Under the pieces are notes generated by a model that was given only the letters and a program-made list of their open reading frames with translations, was not told where the DNA came from and did no database searches. A DNA stretch of 37,715 nucleotides. Origin: Elusimicrobiales bacterium (GTDB lineage: Bacteria > Elusimicrobiota > Elusimicrobia > Elusimicrobiales > UBA9959). The stretch spans positions 1 through 37,715 of the forward strand of contig JAMPXK010000022.1 in the NCBI GenBank assembly GCA_023701245.1, read 5' to 3'. Made by a program: the position numbers and the translations under genes. Shown here piece after piece: positions 15,967 to 25,600 of the stretch (its first letter is position 1; each line of letters opens with the position of its first letter).

Positions 15967-16620
15967 CTACGGGGCCCTGCCGGCCGCCACGGCCGTCCAG
16001 AAACCCTCGGGGAACGGCCTGGCTTCCACGCTGAACTCCGGGCTGCCCAGGTCCCGGTAGCGCTCCAGCGTCCTGCCCGTGAAAGAAATCCGCTCTCCTA
16101 CCCGGATATCCAGCGGGTCGGCCATCAGGCCCAGCCCGAGGGCTTTCATCAAAGCTTCCTTTATGGCCCAGAGGCGCGTGCCTTCGGAAGGGTCCGGTTG
16201 CGGCAGTTCCGCCGGGTGGAAATAGTCGGAGTACCAGGCGGGGTGCCTGCTCTCTATCTTCTCCAGGTCGGCCCCCAGGAAGGAGGAGCCCGGCCTGAAG
16301 GCGGCCAGGGCCCAGCCGTTGGAATGGGAGATGGACACCAGAGCCCCGGCGCAGCAGGGCCGCCCCAGGTGGTCCATGCCTATCTCCAGTTCCGCGGGCG
16401 GTTTCCCCATGCCGGCCAGCGCCGCTTTGGCGGCCAGGCGGCCGGCCAGCCATTCGCTGCGGCGCTTCTCTATGCGGAACGCCCCGTAGACGTCGGCCTC
16501 CCGCCGGGAGAGCGCGCCGCCCGGGACCTGGCCCGCTACCCGCAGGAATTTAAGGCTTACCCCGCAACCGGGCCACTCCTGGGTTAGGACCTCCGCCGCC
16601 TGCGCTTTATCGGTTATCAC
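15967..16620 (-). CDS. Sfp-type 4'-phosphopantetheinyl transferase
   Basis: A 217-residue protein with the Sfp/AcpT signature: RRSEWLAGRLAAKAAL (53-68), GRP (86-88), SISHSNGWALAA (96-107), GADLEKIE with metal-binding Asp118 and Glu120, and WAIKEALMKALG (151-162) with catalytic Lys154 and Glu155. It moves the phosphopantetheine arm of coenzyme A to carrier proteins. The start is GTG, supported by AAGGA 5 bases upstream. It begins 13 bases after the synthase stop, so the five-ACP synthase is its obvious substrate. Because those ACPs carry Thr in place of the acceptor Ser, this enzyme may be adapted to an unusual acceptor (inference). Confidence 0.93.
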   Translation of the reverse strand: MITDKAQAAEVLTQEWPGCGVSLKFLRVAGQVPGGALSRREADVYGAFRIEKRRSEWLAGRLAAKAALAGMGKPPAELEIGMDHLGRPCCAGALVSISHSNGWALAAFRPGSSFLGADLEKIESRHPAWYSDYFHPAELPQPDPSEGTRLWAIKEALMKALGLGLMADPLDIRVGERISFTGRTLERYRDLGSPEFSVEARPFPEGFWTAVAAGRAP

Positions 16621-16633
16621 TGGTTCCTTGATA

Positions 16634-19600
16634 TCAGATCGGGGTCGGGATCATCGCGTAATCGCGAAGCTCCGCCGCCAGGTTATAGTCCGCGTCGAAG
16701 GCCCAGGCGTCGTAGAGGCTCCGGTTGTCCTCGGTGCGGCCCTTGAAGACGCCGTAAAGGAACAGGGTCTCCGGGTCCTGGGGTTCGTTGTCGTACACTA
16801 TGGCCGCGCCCACGGCGTCCGGCAGGGCCATGGACCTGTCGAACTGGATGTCGCGCCAGCCGCAGGCCTGGAACAGCGCCTCGAACACCAGCGGGTGGAA
16901 GACCAGTTTCTGGGTCCCGTTCTTCCACAGCGGGGCCGCCGGGCGTTTGAAGACGGCCAGGACGGAATTCTTTTCCACCGCGAGCACCCCGTCGAGCACC
17001 TGGAAACTGGGCCCGTGGAAGTAGGTCTTGTAGATGGCCGCGGCGTCGTGCTTGTACTTTTTGGACTTCGGCAGGTCCGGGCGCATGCCGGCGTTCCAGC
17101 CGGAAGGCGCGTCCGCGGCCGCCGTGCCCTTGAAGTGGGTGCGGGTCTGCCCCAGGCGCAGGCCCTTGGGGCTCACGAAGTCCGACTCTATGCGGATCTC
17201 GCTGCCGGCGCCGGAGCCCAGGACCAGGCCCTTTACGCGCACGTCGGCCGGGCGCCCGCGCAGCAGTTTTATGGGCACCGCGAAGCGCACGTCGGTGAGA
17301 GCTTTGGGATGGGTCCCGGTCAGGAGGGTGGCGGCTTCGGCGAAGGCCTCCAGGCCCATCACGCCCGGCACGTAGGGCGTACCGTTTATGGCGTGGTCGG
17401 CCAGGTACGGGTCGCTCTCCAGGGAGAATTCCTTGACGGCGGAAAGGCTCTCGCCTTTCAGCAGGTCTTCCACCTTGGGCGTGAAATGCAGGCCGGTGGA
17501 ACTGGAGGCGGAAAAGCCGGGTTCGTACATCAGCTGCTTGTCCCAGTCCAGCTTTCCGAGGCTGCCGGAGAGAATGATCTCCGGCACCTTGCCGTAGGCC
17601 AATTCGTCGAGCAGGGCCTGCATGCCCTCCTCGGGGTAGAGGAATTCCATCTCCTGCGATTTCAGGAAGGCTTCCACTCCGGGGCGCGCGCCCATGCCTA
17701 TCTGGGCGTAGCCGGTCATGTCCACGGAGAGCGCCCTCACGCCCTTGTTGTGCTGGCTGACGCAGAACTTGGCGATGTAGTCGGAGGCGGCGGCGTAGTC
17801 GGTCTGGCCCAGGTTGCCGAACTTGCCGGCGATCGAGGAAGCCATCACCCAGAAACCCTTTTCCTTCACCACGCCGGATTTCCACATATTGACGGCTGAT
17901 TCGGCCTTCACGTTGAAGATCAGGACGAACTCCTCGGTAGCCTTGTCCACGGCCAGCTTGGAGCGTTCCAGCCCCGCGAAATGCACCAGCCCGTCTATGG
18001 AGCCGAAGTCGGCCTTGATGTTCTCCATGGTCTGGCGCAGCATGGCGTTGTCGGTGAGGTCGCAGCGGTAGTAATGCACTTTCACGCCGAGGGCGCGGAT
18101 GGCCTCCATGTTCCGGTGCATGTCGGCGGCGTCCTTGAGCCGGGTGAATTCCTTCTCGAGCAGCGCCGGGGTGGGCTTGTCGTTGGCGGCTTTTATCTCG
18201 TTCCAGAGCTCGCCCATCTTCCAGGCCTTCAGCTCGGCGTCGCTCATGCCGGTCAGGCGCTTGGCCTTGTCGCCTATTTCCATGATGTCGAGGATGAGGA
18301 TGTTGGCCCGGTGCTGCTCGGCGAGCATCCTGGCGAACATGGCCCCGAGGCCGCGGCCGCCGCCGGTGATGAGCACGTTGCGGCCGTCCAGCGGCGTGAG
18401 GTTCCTGGACTTGTCCAGGGCCTGCGGTTTGCCCACCAGGGTCCAGCGCTTGCCGTCGGCGTAGCCTATGGCCAGGCGCTTGTCGGAATAGAGGATCTCG
18501 TAGAAGGTCTTCTGCACTATGGCCTGGTTGGAGGAACTGGGCTCGAAGTCCAGCAGCTTCACGGCGCTCTTCTCCAGTTCCTTGCGCAGGCACAGCGTCT
18601 GGCCGTGGATGGCCCCGTAGATGGGGTCGTAGACGTCCCTGGTGCGGTAGCCGAAGCCGCCGTCGAGGGTGGTGACCACCGCCAGGAAGGTGGCGTGGCC
18701 TGGGTCCACTTTATTGAGCCCCCCTGAGAGGTGCTTGGCGGCCAGGAACAGCGGCAGGGCGTAACGCTTGAGGTCGTCGTACGCGGCCGTCTCCTGGGAC
18801 AGGGATTTCACCATGCAGCCCGGCAAGTATACTACGCCCTGCGTGTCGGGGTGCGCCGAGGCGAAGTCGGCCAGGGCCTTTTCCAGGGCCGGGACGTCCT
18901 TGAAGTCCACGGTGATGGCGTCTTTCACCTTGGTCCGGGCCGGGGTGAAGATGTAGGAGTCGGCGCGGTGCTTGTTGAGCTCTGTCCGGAAGGCTTTCGC
19001 CAGGTCCAGGTCTTCGGCGAAGATGGCCACCGGGCGCTTGGGGGCCAGCTTCTTTATGACTTCCTGTTCGACCGGGGCGGGTATGATGGCCGGCACGTGG
19101 CGGATGTGGCGCCGGGGATGCTCCTGCCTGGCCGGTTTCTGGGCCGGCAGGGGCTCCGCTGCGGTCTGGGCGGCTGGCGCCGCCAGGTCCAGCAGGTCGG
19201 GCTGATCGGCCTTGCCGGCTTTGCGTCGGGCCGGTTTGGCCGGTTCTGCGGCGGGGGCCGGCGCGGCGGCCTGGGCCGCTTTGCCGGTCTCTTCCATTAC
19301 GAACCTGATGCAGTGACGGATGGTGGGGTAATCCTTGAGCGACAGGTTGTCCCGGCGGGGAATGCTGTAATGCTCGCGCATGGCGGCGAACAGCTCGGCC
19401 TGTTTTACGGTGTCGATGCCGAGGTCGGCTTCCATGTCGAGATCGAGTTCCAGCATGTCCTTGGGATAACCGGTCTTGTCGGCTATCATGGTAAGGATGC
19501 TTTCCTTAACGGCCTCTTCGCCGACGCCCGACGCGGCGGGGAGGTGCGCCGGCACCGGTTTGGGTTCGGCGTAATGCTGCGGCTCGGCCGGCGCCTGAAC

Positions 19601-22600
19601 AGGCGCGGCGGCAACGGCCGGAGTTGTCCCTTTCTCCTCCATCACGAACTTGATGCAATGGCGGATGGTGGGGTAGTCTTTGAGCGACAGGTTGTCACGG
19701 CGCGGGATGCTGTAGTTCTCGCGCATGGCGGCGAACAGCTCGGCCTGTTTGACGGTGTCGATGCCGAGATCGGCCTCCATGTCGAGATCGAGTTCCAGCA
19801 TGTCCTTGGGATAACCGGTTTTGTCGGCTATCATGTTGAGAATGCTTTCTTTGACGGCGTCTTCGGTGACTCCGGAAGCGGCGGGCGCGCGGTGAACCGC
19901 CGGGGCCGGCGCGGAGTGCGCAGGCTGCGGTGCCGGCGCCTGAACGTGCGCGGGGGCCGGGGCTTGGGCCGGCGCGGCGGCAGCGACGGGGCCGGCTTTC
20001 TCCTCCAGCACGAACTTGATGCAGTGGCGGATGGTGGGGTAGTCCTTCAGGGAGATGTTGTCCTTGCGGGGAATGCTGTAATGCTCGCGGATGGCGGCGA
20101 ACAGCTCGGCCTGCTTGACGGTGTCTATGCCTAGGTCGGCCTCCATGTCCAGGTCCAGCTCCAGCATGTCCTTGGGATAGCCGGTTTTCTCGGTTATCAT
20201 GTTAAGGATATTTTCCTTAACGTCGCTCTCGCTGACACCCGACGTGGCGGGGCTGTGAGGCTGTACGGGTTTGGGCTCGGCGTAATGCTGCGGCTCGGCC
20301 TGCGCCTGAGCCGGAGCGGTTTCGGCGGCCGGGGCCCCCCCTTTCTCTTCCAGCACGAACTTGATGCAGTGGCGGATGGTGGGATAGTCCTTCAGGGAGA
20401 TGTTGTCCTTGCGGGGAATGCTGTAGTTCTCGCGGATAGCGGCGAACAGCTCGGCCTGTTTTACGGTGTCTATGCCGAGGTCGGCTTCCATGTCCAGGTC
20501 GAGTTCCAGCATGTCTTTGGGGTAGCCGGTCTTTTCGGTGATCATGTTAAGGATATTTTCCTTAACGTCGCTCTCGCTGACACCGCCGGCCACGGGTGCG
20601 TGGACGGGGGCCGGGGCCGCCTTCGGAGCGGGAGCGGCGTGCGCCGGCTGCGCCGCAGGGGCATGGACGGGCGCGGCTGCGACGGGCGAACCGGCTTTCT
20701 CCCCCAGCACGAACTTGATGCAGTGGCGGATGGTGGGATAGTCCTTCAAGGAAATATTGTCCTTGCGGGGAATGCTGTAATGCTCGCGGATGGCGGCGAA
20801 CAGCTCGGCCTGCTTGACGGTGTCTATGCCGAGGTCGGCTTCCATGTCCAGGTCGAGTTCCAGCATGTCCTTGGGGTAGCCGGTCTTCTCGGTGATCATC
20901 GCGAGCACGGTTTCCCTGACGGTCTCTTCGCTTAAGCCGGCCGGGGCGGGCTTATGCGCCGGCGCCGGTTTGGGCTCGGCGTAGTGCTGGGGAGCGGCGG
21001 CGGCGGGCGCCGGCCTGGGGGCCGGGGCGGCGACGGCGCCTACGGGTTCTTTGACCGGCGCGGCGGGCATCACGGGCGGCTTGCCGGCGGTCTTCTTGTC
21101 CTTAACGCGCAGCGTGTTGAGCACCACTTCCAGCTCCGCGGCCGGGTCGCCTGAAACCTGCTTTATCCAGCTGTTGTAGCGCCCCTGGTCCTCGTAGCGG
21201 GACTCCCCCGCTTTCCAGACCCTTTCGGTCATGGACATGGCCATGTGGGAGCCGAAGCCGGCGGCGAAGCGCAGCGCGTATTTCAGGTCGTAATGGCCGC
21301 CCTTCGACAGGTTGATGCCGGCCAGTTCCGGATCGGGTTCCCGGTAGTTGGCGATAGGCGGGATGATGCCGGTATTGAGCGCGCGCACGGCTACCACGTC
21401 CTCGAGGCCCGCGCCCATGGAGTGGCCGGTAAAGCCTTTTACGTTGCTGACCACCACGCGGTCGGCGGCGGGTCCGAAAGCGCGGCGCAGGGCCTTCACC
21501 TCGGCCGCGGCGGAGCCGCCGCGGGCGGGCGTGTAGGTCTCATGGGACATGAACATCGTGTACGGGGCTATCTCTTCCTTCTTAAGCCCGTAGACATGCT
21601 CCACTTTCTTTATGAAGTTCTCCATTACGCTGGCCACGTGCTCGGTGTCCAGGCGGGTGACGTGGTAGGCGGAGTTGGCGCATTCGGTAAGCAGGATGCG
21701 GGCCAGAGGCTTCATGCCGCGCTCGTGCACCAGGGTCTCGTCCTCTATTACCATACCCACCGCGCCGGAGCCGGCTATCAGGCCGTGGCGGCGGCGGTCG
21801 AAGGGCAGGGCCGCTTCGGAAACGTTGTCCTTGGTGGTGGCCGTGCCGCTGGCCAGGAAGCCGGGCATGGTCCATTCCTGGATGGTCTCGTTGGTGATGT
21901 CGTCGGCGGCTATAACCACTACGCGCTTGCACTTGCCGGCGCGGATCCAGCTTTCGGCCACGTGCACCGCCTGGGTGGTGGAGGCGCAGGCCGCGCTCAC
22001 GTGCAGCGACGGGCCTTTGGCGCCCACCCACTGGGCGAACTGGCTGTCGGCTATCGGGATCACCTTCAGCAGGAAATTCTGGCTGAAAGAGTACGGGTCT
22101 TTGTTCTCGCCGGGCTGGTAGCCCGCGAATTCTTTCTGCAGCCAGGCGCGCAGGCCGGCCTTGTCGGCCTCGGTGGGCAGCTTGTCCACTATCTGGTGAT
22201 AGACGCCCCACAGCTGTTCGGCGGTCTTGCCGGCGTACTTGTGGTTGAAGAAATGCGTGACTTCCTTCAGGAGCGACTCGGTCACCGGGAAGGCCGAGGC
22301 GAACACTACGCCGGTCTCGGAGGCGGCGGGTTCGGGCAGGGCCCATTTTTCGGGCAGGTAGCTGCCCGTGGTGGTCTTCTTGTAGTAATGGACCAGCGGC
22401 AGGCCCGCGTCCTTGAGGGCCAGCACGCCGGCGCCGATGGCCATCTTGAAGGTGGTGTCCAGCGCCTTGGCCACGGTGTGAGGCAGGCCGAATTCCTTCT
22501 CTATGTCCAGCGACCCGCTGCGGGCGGACAGTTTTATTGCCTGGTCCACCGAATCTATCTTCTCTATGCTGTGGTTGCCCGTCGGGGACTTCACCACGCG

Positions 22601-25600
22601 GATGATGTTCTTCTCTATCTGCTTCTCACGCCATTCCCCGGGGATCTGCTCTATCATGTTCTTGCCGGCCAGGATCTCGTCGAGGTTATGCTCGCGGAAC
22701 AGCTTGTCCCAGGTGCCGGGCGTGCCGCCCGCTATGCCCGAGACCGCTACCGGGTTGAAGTTGAAGCCGTAGCGCTCGGCGAAAGCGGCCTTGTCGGCCG
22801 GCAGCGCGGCCGGCCCGCTCACGGGAACCGGCGAGGCCGCCGGCGCGGAGACCTTCATGGCCCAATTCTGGTAATACGGGTTGAAGAACCTGCCGCCGTT
22901 CTGCGGGGCCTTGCCGTTCCAGTTCACGGGGATACCCAGGGCCGTCATATTGGCCAGCAGGTCGTTGAGCTCGGTGATGCCGCCGCGCTTGGGGTGGTTG
23001 GACGCCAGCACGGTGATATCCTTTTTGTCCTTGAACGTGGCGGTGGCGAAGGCGCTGAGCACGCGCTTGGGGCCGCACTCTATGAAGGTGCGCACACCCT
23101 CGGCGTACATGCGCTCGAGCTGCTTGATGAACTCCACGGGGCTGGTCATCTGCTTGATGAGCATGTCGTAGATGCCCTGCGGGTCCGTCGGGAAGAAGTC
23201 CGCGGTCACGTTTGACAGGATCTTCATGTCCGCGGCCTTGATCGGGATGTTCTGCAGGAAGTTGCGGTACGGGCCCATGGCCGGCGCCACTATCTCGGAA
23301 TGGAAGGCGTGGCTTACGGCTATTTCCCCCGCCTCCACGCCCATGGCCTTGAAGTGCTGCACTGCGGCCTCCACGGCCTTCGCCTCGCCGGCGATGACGG
23401 TCTGCAGCGGGCAGTTCTTGTTGGCGCAGATGACGTAGCCGGATATCTTTTTGAGCTCGACGTCCACTTTGTCGCAGCCCAGGGCGATGGAGGCCATCTT
23501 GCCCGGGTCGGCTACTTTTACCGACGCCATTTCCTTGGCTCGGCTGGTGACGGCGCGCAGGCCGTTCTCGAAGGTGAAGATGCCGGCAGCGGTGGCGGCG
23601 GCGTACTCGCCGAGCGAATGGCCTATGGCCATGTCCGGCTTTATGCCGAATTCCCTGAACAGGCGGTACATGGCTATGTCGGCCGTCATCATGGACGGCT
23701 GGGTGAGCTGGGTCTGCTTGATGGCGGCTTCACGCTTGGCCAGTTCTTCCTTGCCCTCGCCGGGCCGGCTCCAGATGGCCTCGGTCAGGCGGATGCCTAT
23801 CATCTTCTCCAGGATGCCATCGGCCTCGTTGAAGGTCTCCTGCACCACCTGGTACTTGGCGGCCAGGTCGCGCATCATGTCCACGTACTGCGAGCCCTGG
23901 CCGGGGAACAGCAGGCCCACCTTAGCCTGGTTGGTGCCGGTTTTGAAAGTATAGACGCCTTTCAGTTTAAAATTGAGCGGCGGCTCGGTCCAGGTCTCGG
24001 CCTTGCCGTTCTTGGCCATGAATTCCACTTTCTCCAGCAGGTCCTTCGGGGACTTGGCCACCACGGACACGCCGTAGGCGGCTTTGGGTTTCAGCATGGA
24101 AGGCTGGGCGTAAGCGGCCAGAGGGTAGGCCTCAGGCCATTTCGAGAACACGGCGGCGGCTTCGTTCTGGGCGTTCTTTATCACATCCGCGGGCGTAGCG
24201 CCGGTAAAGGTCACCGCTTCGCCCTGCAGGTTGGCGAAAGGCGCACGGGAATTTTCCACTATCTCAACGGAGGCGGCGGGAGTTTCGGCAGCGGCGCCGG
24301 CTTTCGCGAAGCGCTGGTGGTTCGGACCGGTGTATTCTTCCATGGTCACGTGGAAGTTGGTGCCGCCGAAGCCGAAAGAGGAAACGTTGGCCCGGCGCAG
24401 GCCGTTCTTGTTCCAGGGTTCGGCTTTATCTATCACCTTGAAGAGGTTGAGGTCTATGCCGGGGTTGGGGGTCTTGTAGTTTATGGAGGTAGGCAGGGTC
24501 TTATTGTAGATGGCGAGCGCGGTCTTGGCTATGGAGACGGCGCCGGCGGCGGCTTTGGAATGGCCGATCTGCGACTTCACCGAGGTCAGCCCCAGTTTCT
24601 TGCCCGCGCCCATATGCGGGCCGAACACTTCGCCCAGCACCTGCACTTCGGCCGCGTCGCCTACCTTGGTAGCGGTGCCGTGGGCTTCCACGAAGTCCAC
24701 GTCCGCCGGGGAATAGTCCACCTGGGCGAAGGCGTTCTCTATGGCTATTTTCTGGCCTTTCGGGTTGGGGGCGGTGATGCCTTTGCCCTTGCCGTCGGAG
24801 GAGGCGCCCACGGAGTTGATGAGCGCGTAGATCTTGTCGCCGTCCTTGACCGCGTCGGAGAGGCGCTTGAGCACGTACACGGACACCGCTTCCGCCATCA
24901 CGAAGCCGTTGGCCCGCGTGTCGAAGGAATAGGAGCCGTCGGCGGACAGGGCGCCGATCTTGCAGAACTTCACGTAGGCCGGCGGCGACATCATGTCGTC
25001 CGCGCCGCCCGCTACGGCCATGTCGAACTTGCCGGCGCGCAGGCCCAGCACCGCGTAGTCCAGCGCCGCCATGGAGGAGGCGCAGGCCGCGTCCATGGTC
25101 ATGTTGGGGCCGTTGAAATTGAAGATATTGGCGATGCGGCCGGCCGTCACGTTGGCCAGCTCTCCGGGCATGGTGTCCTCGGTGATCTTGATGATGTCCT
25201 TGTCTATGCCGGCCTCGTACTCACTTATCATCGCGTCTTTCTTGTCCTGGGTCAGGGAGGCGAAAGCGGCCGTTTTCTTAAGCACGTCCTCGTTGTAGAA
25301 TTTGTACACGCGCATGTCGGTCATTTCCTTGCGCGTTGCGCCCATGGCGTTGCCTATCACGGCCGCGGTCATCTTGGGGTCGAAAGGCTTCTTATCGTAG
25401 CCGGAATCTTCCAGCGCCATGCGTACGGCCTCTATGGTCATCTGCTGAAGGCGAGAGATCTGGGTGGCTATCTGGGGAGGGATCTTGTACTTGATGGAAT
25501 CGAACTTGAAGCCTTCTATGAAGCCGCCTATCTTGGAATAGGTCTTGTCCGCGGCTTTATGGTCTTCCGAGAAATAGAGTTTCCAGTCCCAGCGGTCAGC

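Noticed and set aside
19290-20935. CRISPR array or minisatellite
   Set aside because: The repeats are about 350 bp, stay in frame and encode ACP domains.
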